Positions 48,082 through 56,970 of a stretch of 64,000 nucleotides of DNA are shown here, one piece after another. Position numbers and translations under genes: made by a program. Source of the DNA: an uncultured Aquimarina sp. (GTDB lineage: Bacteria > Bacteroidota > Bacteroidia > Flavobacteriales > Flavobacteriaceae); assembly GCA_947495425.1 (NCBI GenBank), contig CANLYR010000002.1, positions 1-64,000 of the forward strand. Direction: 5' to 3'. The first letter of the stretch is position 1. The number at the start of each line of letters is the position of its first letter. The notes beneath the pieces were generated by a model. That model saw only the letters and a program-made list of their open reading frames with translations. It searched no databases and was not told the origin of the DNA.

Positions 48082-48699
48082 TTACTCTTCAGCCCTTCTT
48101 TCATCATCCAAATTCATTAGTACAGATTCAGGGTCTACAACGATATCCTTTGATGTGATGATATTTTTAATCGTTCTTAATACAATTTTAAAATCAAGCA
48201 AAAAAGAGCGATTCTCAACATAGGTGACATCTAATGCTAATCTGTCATTCCAATTCAAAAGATTTCTTCCTGATACTTGGGCTAAACCTGTAATACCAGG
48301 TCGAATTGAATGTCTAACTCTTTCATTCTCTCTATAATACGGCAAATAACGTATCAGTAATGGTCTTGGTCCAATAAAACTCATTTCCCCCTTGAGTACA
48401 TTAATAAGTTGCGGCAATTCATCAAAAGAAGTTTTTCTTACAAAACTACCTATTATTGTTAATCTATCTTTATCAGGCAATAGGTTTCCACGATCATCAG
48501 AACGATCATTCATAGTTTTAAACTTAATAATACTAAAGATTTTTTCGTTCTTTCCTGGTCGTTTCTGTACAAAAAATGGTTTCCCATGGTTAACTATTGC
48601 CAAAAAACAAGTAATTAGTAAAAAAACTGGAGCTATCAATAGCAGTAGCATCAATGCTGCGCTAAAATCCAAAATTCGTTTAATGAATAAAGTGTACAC
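48082..48699 (-). CDS. Small phosphoglycosyl transferase 2 (PglC-like)
   Basis: This 205-residue protein belongs to the same family as the gene at 43710-44321. It has an N-terminal hydrophobic helix (about 10-32), KFKTMNDRSDDRG, the Asp-Glu dyad in TSFDELPQL near 115, GPRPLL and PGITGLAQVSGRN. All catalytic residues are intact, so both copies look active. It is 12 bases downstream of the glycosyltransferase gene, which probably adds the next sugar. It may start a different glycan from the first copy, or use a different amino sugar. Confidence 0.93.
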   Translation of the reverse strand: MYTLFIKRILDFSAALMLLLLIAPVFLLITCFLAIVNHGKPFFVQKRPGKNEKIFSIIKFKTMNDRSDDRGNLLPDKDRLTIIGSFVRKTSFDELPQLINVLKGEMSFIGPRPLLIRYLPYYRENERVRHSIRPGITGLAQVSGRNLLNWNDRLALDVTYVENRSFLLDFKIVLRTIKNIITSKDIVVDPESVLMNLDDERRAEE

Positions 48700-48711
48700 G
48701 AAGCAGAAAGT

Positions 48712-49863
48712 TTATTTGGTAAGCGTTTTATATTCTTCTAGCAAACAATCCCAAACGTATTTGCGTTCATATCGCTCAATAATCATTGACCTGGTCTTTT
48801 CTGATAATCTAGAAAATAATGCTTTATCCTCAATCATCCGCTTCATGTGAGTATACAAACTATCACGATCTTTTGGAGGAATTATAATCCCATTTTCCAT
48901 ATGCTCTATAATCTCATTACATCCATTTATATCTGTAACAATACTTGGCAGCCCCATTGAACCTGCCTGCATCACTACATTAGGAAAACCTTCTCTATAG
49001 CTAGCAAAAGTTAAAACATCTGAAATAGCAAAAAATGGTCTTACATCATTTTGCCAACCAGCAGCTATTATATTAGGGTTAGTGTTAATTTCTATCTCTG
49101 TTTCTGGCATTATGGGATCGAGTTCTTTCTCATAAGGCCCGACAAGCAATAATTTTGCATTCTTGTATTCTTTACTAAGTAAAGTAAAACTATTAATTAA
49201 TTCGTTAATCCCTTTATCTGTTACCAATCGACCAACATAAATAAATACAAAATCTGATTCGTCTATGCCATGTTTTAGTTTGAAAACAAGGTTTTCTTTA
49301 GACGAATATAATGCTGGGTCAAAATGTGAGGTATCTATACCATTAGAACTACCTTTAGCGATTACCTTAAGTTTTGTTGGAGTAGTATACGCATTGTTTA
49401 TTATAATATCTTTAAGAACAAATGAGTTGGGGTAGATCATTGTTGCACAAGAATACGTTATTTTTTCAACGATATCCAAAAGCTTTCGTTTTGGTCCTTG
49501 TGCTTCAAGAAGAGGTAATCCAGCAATCGTGTGCAATCGATGAGGAACTCTTGCCAGTTTTGCGGCCAACATTGATACAGTTCCTGCTTTGGGTGTATGA
49601 CTGTGAACAATCTCAGGTTTCTCTTTTTTAAAAATTTTGTACAGTTGATATAATGACTTTAAATCTTGAAATGGGGTTATTTTACGAGTCATTTCTACAG
49701 GAATAACTTCGATCCCTTCTTTTTCTGAGACTTCACCAAGCGTATCTCCTCCTTTACTTGAAATGCCTATGATATGATAATGTTTAGACATAAACTTTAA
49801 CTGCCCCTGTAGTAAACCACCCAATGATATTGGAACAGTAGTAACCCGTATTATTTTTTTCAT
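48712..49863 (-). CDS. GT4-family glycosyltransferase
   Basis: This GT-B-fold retaining glycosyltransferase of 383 residues has an N-terminal acceptor domain (VTTVPISLGGLLQGQLKFM) and a C-terminal nucleotide-sugar domain with FIYVGRLVTDKGINELI. The EGFPNVVMQAGSMGLP motif has Gln where the second Glu of EX7E usually lies. Its position directly before a PglC-like gene suggests it adds the second sugar, as PglA does. It begins the minus-strand segment opposite the beta-helix gene. Confidence 0.9.
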   Translation of the reverse strand: MKKIIRVTTVPISLGGLLQGQLKFMSKHYHIIGISSKGGDTLGEVSEKEGIEVIPVEMTRKITPFQDLKSLYQLYKIFKKEKPEIVHSHTPKAGTVSMLAAKLARVPHRLHTIAGLPLLEAQGPKRKLLDIVEKITYSCATMIYPNSFVLKDIIINNAYTTPTKLKVIAKGSSNGIDTSHFDPALYSSKENLVFKLKHGIDESDFVFIYVGRLVTDKGINELINSFTLLSKEYKNAKLLLVGPYEKELDPIMPETEIEINTNPNIIAAGWQNDVRPFFAISDVLTFASYREGFPNVVMQAGSMGLPSIVTDINGCNEIIEHMENGIIIPPKDRDSLYTHMKRMIEDKALFSRLSEKTRSMIIERYERKYVWDCLLEEYKTLTK

Positions 49864-50167
49864 CTAAAAAAATTAGTAATAGAAATATTTAGGTATTTTT
49901 GAATGCAAATATAAGTATATGAAAAGGTTTGAAAACTTTAAATTACACTTTCTTTTCTTTTACTAGACGAATCTTAAAAATAGATTTCAATGTTGTAATT
50001 AAGATACTAAATCATCAAAAAAGTGAGTTTTAACAAGTACAAATTGCTAATTTACAGAGATTTAGTTCAATTTAACATATATTTAACTTTTTAAACGTGT
50101 TTTTTGCACAATTAATCCGATAATACTACGTTCCATAGGCATAATAACCAAAAACAAGTCCCCCAAA
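49864..50167. other. Divergent intergenic region
   Basis: A 304-base AT-rich spacer between the GT4 gene (minus) and the beta-helix gene (plus). I see no gene or strong hairpin. TCCCCC just before the ATG at 50168 is the only GC-rich run. Confidence 0.5.
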
Positions 50168-52294
50168 ATGAAAAAATTATTTTATTACCTATTAATCTTT
50201 ATATCAATTTTTGTCATATCCTGTAGTAGTGAAGATGTTGGAGACTCAATTCCTGATGGCGGAGAAACAGGTGAGGAAGTTGGCGAAGAAACAATTACAG
50301 ATCAACCTGAAAATGTAATTAAAACTCCCTGTGAATTTAACTTATCAAATATCAAAGCTGATGAAAAAATAGTTATAGATTGTTTACTTGATCTTAAAGG
50401 AGAAACTGTAACCATACCTTCTGGAGTTATTTTTGAATTTGAAGGAGGTGATATCATAAATGGAAAATTAATATTTAAAGGTGGTACAATAGACGGAAGA
50501 CTTTTAAGCAGTCAGCTAGAAGTTGAAGGAGATGTAAAACTTGCTAGTCCTGAATTTAAATTTTATGCTGTAAGGTGGAATATTGAAGAAGCAACCCAAA
50601 CAAAAAATCCTCTACCACCAACACCAGAGGTTGCATTTGCCAATCATGAAAATATCCAAAATGCTATTAATTTAGTAAAGGGTATGGGCGCAAATAAATT
50701 TATAATCAATAGATTAAATGTATTTTTTGATTCACAAACTTTATTTGTTCCGGCAATTCTTTTACCATCTGATTTTCATTTAGAAATGACTGAAAATACA
50801 TATTTACGTGTTTTTCCAGTAGATGGTCTAATCAGTACCAGACTCATTTATATAGACACAAAGAAAAATGTTAAAGTTTCTGGTGGCAATTTAATTGGTG
50901 ATCGATTAGAGCATGGCCCCTCTGATGGAGGCAACACTCTATTTAGTATACATGGTGGCCAAGAAATAGTTATAGATAATATTCACATCAGCTACTCTTC
51001 TGCTAGTGGCCTTACTGTAAATAGCCAGTTGTGGGAAGGTGATGCAAATTATATTCCAAGTAAAAATGTCTTAATTACAAATTGTACTTTTGACTCTAAT
51101 AGAATGAACAATCTAGAGGTTACTGATGGGAAAGATATTATCATTGATAATTGTAAATCTTACAGAGCAGGTAATGATTTAGAAGGAAAATTTGGCCCAT
51201 CTCTTGGTTTGGCTCCTCGAATAGGTATTGTAATTGAGCCTGCGTTACGTCAAGTAATTGAGCGTGTAACTGTTAAAAATAGCATTGTAGAAGAAACTAG
51301 AACTAATTCTATCTTAGTAGCAGGAGCTACTGACGTTCTATTTACAGGAAACACAGCTGATAAGGGTATAGGTTGGACATCTGCTACAAACGTGCAAGTA
51401 ACAAATAATACCGCAGGAGGAATTTTTGGAGGATTTAATGGTGATTTTGCGCTATCACAAAGTGCTAACAATGTGATATCTGGCAATACCATAAAAAACG
51501 GTGCTGTTGGTATTTATGCCACAAATGATGACATTAAGATATTTGACAATACTATTATAGATTGTGGAGCAGGAATGCAATTACAAAATCTTGCCGATAC
51601 TGAAATCTATAATAATACGATTACCAGTAGTGAAGCTGATACGGATGGTATTATAGGACAAATTGCTTTAAAAAATGTTACATTTAGAAATAACACAATA
51701 GAATTAGTAACAGGTAGGTCTATGAATATGGTAGGTGTAAACCAGGAAGCCCAATACATTGACAATAAGTTTTATCTAAAAAACAACACGATTACATGCT
51801 CACAATCAGGAGTAATACTAAATTCCAGAGGTTTTGATATCACTGGAAATAACTTTTCTACAGCTGGTTTTGGGTTAACAAATTCAAATAACATGCTAGT
51901 TAGTAATAATACTGTAACAGCCCAAACAGGAAATGTTTTTGGTATAAATAAAACCAAGTCTTCGTCTAATATCACAGTTACCGATAATACATTTGAAAAC
52001 ACAAGTTCTACACGATTGGGGGCTTATGGTATTCAAATAAATACTGTAGGAAATAACGCAGTCAACGAAGACAGCAATATAGTTGTCCGTAATAATAATA
52101 TAAAAGTTAAAGGTACTAATTATGGTATACACGCTACAGACTTCAATGGGATGACAATTACAGGTAATACGATTGAAACAGCAGAGCTTGTATGTATTTT
52201 TTTCAGAGGGAATAATTCTATAATAGAAAATAATGTAACTATAAACACTGATACAGATATACAAGGAACAAATAATCGTGTAAGCAATAATTAA
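50168..52294 (+). CDS. Surface-type lipoprotein with parallel beta-helix
   Basis: This 708-residue lipoprotein has signal and lipobox IFISIFVISC (lipid Cys near 19), followed by SSEDVGDS, an acidic start resembling the Bacteroidota surface-export signal. A linker and beta-sandwich-like region (about 30-130) leads into a right-handed parallel beta-helix (about 190-700). The helix has many Asn ladders such as NNTI, NNTA and FRNNTIELV. Such folds occur in polysaccharide lyases, epimerases and depolymerases. No catalytic motif is certain. It is a lone gene inside the locus, so polymer trimming, epimerisation or binding is inferred. Confidence 0.85.
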   Translation: MKKLFYYLLIFISIFVISCSSEDVGDSIPDGGETGEEVGEETITDQPENVIKTPCEFNLSNIKADEKIVIDCLLDLKGETVTIPSGVIFEFEGGDIINGKLIFKGGTIDGRLLSSQLEVEGDVKLASPEFKFYAVRWNIEEATQTKNPLPPTPEVAFANHENIQNAINLVKGMGANKFIINRLNVFFDSQTLFVPAILLPSDFHLEMTENTYLRVFPVDGLISTRLIYIDTKKNVKVSGGNLIGDRLEHGPSDGGNTLFSIHGGQEIVIDNIHISYSSASGLTVNSQLWEGDANYIPSKNVLITNCTFDSNRMNNLEVTDGKDIIIDNCKSYRAGNDLEGKFGPSLGLAPRIGIVIEPALRQVIERVTVKNSIVEETRTNSILVAGATDVLFTGNTADKGIGWTSATNVQVTNNTAGGIFGGFNGDFALSQSANNVISGNTIKNGAVGIYATNDDIKIFDNTIIDCGAGMQLQNLADTEIYNNTITSSEADTDGIIGQIALKNVTFRNNTIELVTGRSMNMVGVNQEAQYIDNKFYLKNNTITCSQSGVILNSRGFDITGNNFSTAGFGLTNSNNMLVSNNTVTAQTGNVFGINKTKSSSNITVTDNTFENTSSTRLGAYGIQINTVGNNAVNEDSNIVVRNNNIKVKGTNYGIHATDFNGMTITGNTIETAELVCIFFRGNNSIIENNVTINTDTDIQGTNNRVSNN

Positions 52295-52650
52295 ATTTAT
52301 TCGATTACTATCCTAGTATAATAAAGTAATAGGGTCTGACCAAAAAGTCAGGCCTTTTATATATATATATAATTCATTAAGAGTTTAGAATATATTATAT
52401 ATCGTATCTATTTATTATGGCTACTTTTCACTATTAAAATCATTAAGTTTACTTCAATTTTAAGGAAATTTTTGATAAATAGCATTTTTTATGTTTCTTT
52501 GCTTCGCTATTTTAAAAGGTAATAGAACAAGAAATCTATAATTGTTTTAGTTTATTTTTCTCCCCGCATAAGCACACTAAAAAATAGCAAAAAATTTCAG
52601 TATACAGATAAAATGTATATTTATTTTTCTTAATTTTCAAGACATTAAAA
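52295..52650. other. Intergenic region before MBOAT 2
   Basis: A 356-base AT-rich spacer contains a terminator near its left end (52333-52354). Nothing else is supported. The promoter for the MBOAT 2 operon must lie here. Confidence 0.5.
52333..52354 (+). terminator. Intrinsic terminator after beta-helix gene
   Basis: An 8-base stem with one G-U pair (52333-52340 with 52347-52354), a 6-base loop and TTTT lie 38 bases after the stop. Confidence 0.8.
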
Positions 52651-54087
52651 ATGTTATTTAATTCATTAGAGTTTTTAATATTCTTACCCGTAGTTTTTCT
52701 CTTATACTGGTTTGTGGTAAGAAAAAAACTTAAATCTCAAAATTTACTTTTACTATTAGCAAGTTATGTTTTTTATGGCTGGTGGGATTGGCGGTTTTTA
52801 TCTCTTATCATTTTCAGTTCTACATTGGATTTTCTAATTGGCATTTCTTTGGCAAATACAGAACAAGAGAAAAAGAGAAAGCTTCTTCTTACCACAAGTG
52901 TATTGGTAAATATTGGTTTTCTGGGGTTTTTTAAATATTATAACTTTTTTCTAGAAAGCTTTACTGATGCTTTCACTTTCTTTGGTATGCATATATCAGC
53001 AGAACGGTTAAATATAATTCTCCCAGTAGGAATTAGTTTTTATACATTTCAGACACTTAGTTATACATTGGATGTGTATAAAAAGAAACTGACACCAACT
53101 AAGGATATCATTGCATTTTTTGCTTTTGTAAGCTTCTTCCCACAGTTGGTAGCAGGCCCCATAGAGAGAGCAACCAATCTACTACCACAATTTTACAGTA
53201 AACGAAAATTCGAATATAACCAAGCTGTAGATGGTTTGCGTCAGATTTTGTGGGGATTGTTTAAAAAAATAGTAATCGCAGATAATGCTGCAGGATTTGC
53301 CAATACTATTTTTAATAATTCTGATCAATATTCGGGTAGTACACTATTATTAGGAGCGGTATTTTTTGCTTTTCAGATTTATGGTGATTTTTCGGGGTAT
53401 TCTGATATCGCTATTGGTACCTCAAGATTATTTGGTTTCAATCTTAAGCAGAACTTTGCATTTCCATATTTTTCAAGAGATATCGCAGAATTCTGGCGAA
53501 GATGGCATATCTCATTATCTACTTGGTTTAGAGATTATCTATATATTCCGCTTGGTGGTAGTCGAGGAGGTATTGTAATGAAAATTAGAAATACCTTTAT
53601 CATATTTATAGTCAGTGGCTTTTGGCATGGTGCTAATTGGACCTTTATAGCTTGGGGCTTTTTGAATGCACTCTACTTTTTGCCCATAATGTTATTAAAC
53701 AAAAATCGTATTCATACCAATGTTGTTGCAGAGAATAAAGTCTTTGCAAGTTTTAGAGAAATTCTTCAGATTAGTAGTACGTTTTTTATTACCGTCATTG
53801 CTTGGGTATTTTTTAGAGCTGATAATATCAAACATGCATTTGCATATATTTCAGAAGTGTTTTCAACTTCATTATTTACAGTGCCCGAGATACTACCTTC
53901 TAAAGCGATATTCTTTATACTGCTATTTGTAGTCATAGAATGGTTACAGCGCGATAAACAACATGCGTTAGAGTTAGATAATGTAAGGATCCCAAGGTTA
54001 ATACGTTTCTCATTCTATTATGTTATTATTGCAATAATATTTTTATTTGGGGGACAACAACAAGAGTTTATATATTTTCAATTTTAG
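52651..54087 (+). CDS. MBOAT O-acyltransferase 2 (AlgI-like)
   Basis: A membrane O-acyltransferase of 478 residues with about ten transmembrane helices. It shows the core FWRRWHISLSTWFRDYLYIP, LGGSRGG, and the catalytic His in SGFWHGANWTF near 325, and it ends in FIYFQF. It is closest to MBOAT 3 in this window: both have the KQNFAFPYFxRDIAEF and RNxFIIxxxSGFW stretches. The SGNH partner begins 6 bases after the stop. Confidence 0.93.
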   Translation: MLFNSLEFLIFLPVVFLLYWFVVRKKLKSQNLLLLLASYVFYGWWDWRFLSLIIFSSTLDFLIGISLANTEQEKKRKLLLTTSVLVNIGFLGFFKYYNFFLESFTDAFTFFGMHISAERLNIILPVGISFYTFQTLSYTLDVYKKKLTPTKDIIAFFAFVSFFPQLVAGPIERATNLLPQFYSKRKFEYNQAVDGLRQILWGLFKKIVIADNAAGFANTIFNNSDQYSGSTLLLGAVFFAFQIYGDFSGYSDIAIGTSRLFGFNLKQNFAFPYFSRDIAEFWRRWHISLSTWFRDYLYIPLGGSRGGIVMKIRNTFIIFIVSGFWHGANWTFIAWGFLNALYFLPIMLLNKNRIHTNVVAENKVFASFREILQISSTFFITVIAWVFFRADNIKHAFAYISEVFSTSLFTVPEILPSKAIFFILLFVVIEWLQRDKQHALELDNVRIPRLIRFSFYYVIIAIIFLFGGQQQEFIYFQF

Positions 54088-54093
54088 GAAGAA

Positions 54094-55044
54094 ATGAAGG
54101 CATTTTTAAAAAAAATATTAATTTTTATGATTCCTATAGTCATTGTGACTTTAGTATTTGAAACGTACCTCAGAACGATGAATACCGATTATGAGCAGAA
54201 AATTAACGGATTAGAAACTAGTTTTAAGGATATAGAGATTTTAGCTCTTGGTAATTCTCATGCCTACAATGGTATAGATCCACGGCAATTTGACTTAGAA
54301 ACATACAATATGGCTGCCAGTAATCAATCCCTTTATTTTGATAAGAGAATTACTCTTAAACATATTGATAGCCTACAAAAATTAAAATATGTACTTATAA
54401 GCATTGACCAGCATTCACTTTATTTCTCGAGCCAAGGGATTAGAGATACTTGGTTGTATTATGACTATGACATAAAATACAAAGGCAAAAATGAGTTCTG
54501 GAACGATGTTTCTCATTTCTGGTTAGGGTATACACCTAGAATAGCACTTTCTATTGTTAAAGATAAAATTCTTAATCATTATAGTGACCCACAATCAAAA
54601 AAACAAAGTGAAGATGTTATAAAAGGATATATGCCTCATTATGGAAGTGACTTGAGTTCTTTTACACCAAAGAGTGTTGCTAGCAAAGCAGAATTTTTCA
54701 ATAGAGAAGTTAGAAAATCTAATGAAAGAGAAGAAATTCTTATCGACTTAGATGATTTCTTATATAAACTTAAAAAAAGGGATATTACTCCTATACTAAT
54801 TACATTACCAATGTATAAAAATATCTATGAGTATTTGGTTAAAGAATATCTTGATCAAAATAAAAATGATATTTTAGATATCACCAAAAGGCATAACATA
54901 GAATATTGGGATTTTTCTAATGATGAAAAAGGAGATGATACTTCACTTTTTTATAATTGTGATCACTTAAATGAAAAAGGAGCCAAAATATTTTCTGAAA
55001 AAATAAATACAAAATTACTAGAGCTCACTTTAAGTCAAAGATGA
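54094..55044 (+). CDS. SGNH-like protein paired with MBOAT 2
   Basis: This 316-residue protein has an N-terminal membrane anchor (about 5-24) and a periplasmic SGNH-like domain. Block I is ILALGNSHAYNGID near 49, with Asn in place of the Asp of GDS but the Ser kept. The C-terminal block NCDHLNEKGAKIF carries the Asp-His pair. Together with MBOAT 2 it forms a two-gene operon. By analogy to AlgJ-like proteins it would accept the acyl group for transfer to the polymer; the role is inferred. Confidence 0.8.
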   Translation: MKAFLKKILIFMIPIVIVTLVFETYLRTMNTDYEQKINGLETSFKDIEILALGNSHAYNGIDPRQFDLETYNMAASNQSLYFDKRITLKHIDSLQKLKYVLISIDQHSLYFSSQGIRDTWLYYDYDIKYKGKNEFWNDVSHFWLGYTPRIALSIVKDKILNHYSDPQSKKQSEDVIKGYMPHYGSDLSSFTPKSVASKAEFFNREVRKSNEREEILIDLDDFLYKLKKRDITPILITLPMYKNIYEYLVKEYLDQNKNDILDITKRHNIEYWDFSNDEKGDDTSLFYNCDHLNEKGAKIFSEKINTKLLELTLSQR

Positions 55045-55055
55045 AGTGAAGCTCT
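55020..55055 (+). terminator. Probable intrinsic terminator after MBOAT 2 operon
   Basis: An 11-base stem with a one-base bulge (55020-55030 with 55044-55055) overlaps the stop codon and is followed by TTT. It may be partly bidirectional, since asnB converges. Confidence 0.5.
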
Positions 55056-55080
55056 TTTGGGATCTAAATCATATTTTCTA

Positions 55081-56970
55081 TTAAGAATAATTTTTTATAT
55101 ACCATTTTTGGAAGCAAAAAAATGTCCAAACCATAAAGGTATTATCTTTACCCATTAAATGTTCTTTTACCAGTTGATGTGTTGCATCGATATTAAAAAT
55201 ATTTTGAGATTTTAAAAATTGTTTATCAATAAAACTTTCTAACTCGTTGCTTAGAGAAGATCGCAACCAATCTCCTATCGGCACACCAAAACCTGCTTTA
55301 GATTTATCCAAAAAACCTTTAGGAAACTCATCAGCAAAAGCGGCTTTTAATATATGCTTTTTATCCCATCCTTTCATCAAAAACTGCTCTGGCAAACTAT
55401 CTGTATATTTCCAGAGTTTTTTATTTAAAAATGGAGCTCTACATTCTAGCGAAGATAACATACTGGTTCTATCTACTTTTACCAACATATCACCTTCTAA
55501 ACTCATTTGTTTATCAATCATGCGATACTCTGTTAGATTTTTAGGAGAACTTACAGAAGTTTTATTTTTATAATAATCAAATATAGAAGTATCCAGATAT
55601 TCTGGCAGCAAATATTTTGATAAAGTATTTGATGCAAATCCAAGAGATATAATATCCCAATAATAATTATCAGAATAATCAATAGCTCTGAGTAAACGTC
55701 TCATTTTAAAACGTTTTCCTCTTCTATCATTTTTGGTACTCATCATAAAATCTATAGATTTAGATAAATACTTGTGTACTCCTTTGGGTATAACGCTAGT
55801 GTATTTTTGATTAATCTTACCCATGTAATACTTATTATATCCCCCAAAAACTTCATCTCCACCATCACCTGTTAACGCAACTTTCACCTTCTCACTAGTC
55901 TTATTAGCAACCAAATAACTGGGTAGAGAAGACGAATCAGAAAAAGGTTCATCAAAATTGAGTAGCACTTCATCTACATTTTGCTCTAAATCTTTTTCAT
56001 TAAGAATAAACTCATGATGCTCACTATTAATTAATTTTGCAACCGTTCTTGATTTATCTGATTCGTCAAATGATTTTTTTTCAAAACCTATAGAAAAAGT
56101 ATTTATTTTAGAAGTACTCATCTTTGATAAACATAGGGAAACTACAGAAGAATCTACTCCACCTGATAAGAATGTACCAATGGGTACATCTGAAACAGAT
56201 CGGCTTTCGACAGTTTCCTGTACTAATTCTTTAACTCTAGATCTAGCATCTTCAAAAGATATGTCCTGTCTTTCAGGCGCCGTAGGTTCCTCGATAATTT
56301 CAATTTCATATGATTTTGCATTTAAATCATATGTCAAAAAGTGATTCGCTTCAAGTTTATATATACCTTCATAAATTGTATATGGAGCAGGAATATAAGT
56401 TAGTTTAAAAAAGAGGTTCAACCCAGACTTATCAATACTAGGAACAGTTTTTATTTTTTTTAGAATAGATTTTAATTCTGAAGCCCATATAAACTCTCCT
56501 TCTTTTTCTGTATAATATAGGGGCTTCTCTCCAAAAAAATCTCGTGCAATAAAAACCTTACTTTTAGTTTTATCATATATACTAAAAGCAAACATTCCAT
56601 CTAATTTTTTAAACCCACTAGTGCCTTCTATTTCATATAACTTTAAAATAACTTCGGTATCGCTTTTGGTCTTAAAAGTTGCTCCTTTACTAATTAGATC
56701 ATCTCTTAATTGCCTGTAATTATATATTTCACCATTAAATACGATTACGATATTCTCATTCTCAGAATAGATAGGTTGCTTACCAGATCCCAGGTCAATG
56801 ATAGATAACCTTCTCATCCCCATTGCCAAAGAAAAATCTTGATCATTAACAAAGACTCCATCGTCATCTGGACCCCGATGAATAATCATATCATTCATCA
56901 TCATCATGTCGCTGCGTAATTGAACCACACTTTCTTGTTTTAATGAGATAAAACCATTAATTCCACACAT
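55081..56970 (-). CDS. asnB: Glutamine-hydrolysing asparagine synthase-family protein
   Basis: A class II amidotransferase of 629 residues. The N-terminal glutaminase begins MCGINGFISL with catalytic Cys2 (about 2-210). The synthetase domain has the PP-loop LSGGVDSSVV near 269 and LTGDGGDEVFGGYNK. Asparagine synthesis is the default family activity. Homologues inside polysaccharide loci amidate sugar carboxylates, so either role is possible. Its start overlaps the stop of the upstream glycosyltransferase by one base (TAATG), so it belongs to this operon. Confidence 0.9.
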   Translation of the reverse strand: MCGINGFISLKQESVVQLRSDMMMMNDMIIHRGPDDDGVFVNDQDFSLAMGMRRLSIIDLGSGKQPIYSENENIVIVFNGEIYNYRQLRDDLISKGATFKTKSDTEVILKLYEIEGTSGFKKLDGMFAFSIYDKTKSKVFIARDFFGEKPLYYTEKEGEFIWASELKSILKKIKTVPSIDKSGLNLFFKLTYIPAPYTIYEGIYKLEANHFLTYDLNAKSYEIEIIEEPTAPERQDISFEDARSRVKELVQETVESRSVSDVPIGTFLSGGVDSSVVSLCLSKMSTSKINTFSIGFEKKSFDESDKSRTVAKLINSEHHEFILNEKDLEQNVDEVLLNFDEPFSDSSSLPSYLVANKTSEKVKVALTGDGGDEVFGGYNKYYMGKINQKYTSVIPKGVHKYLSKSIDFMMSTKNDRRGKRFKMRRLLRAIDYSDNYYWDIISLGFASNTLSKYLLPEYLDTSIFDYYKNKTSVSSPKNLTEYRMIDKQMSLEGDMLVKVDRTSMLSSLECRAPFLNKKLWKYTDSLPEQFLMKGWDKKHILKAAFADEFPKGFLDKSKAGFGVPIGDWLRSSLSNELESFIDKQFLKSQNIFNIDATHQLVKEHLMGKDNTFMVWTFFCFQKWYIKNYS

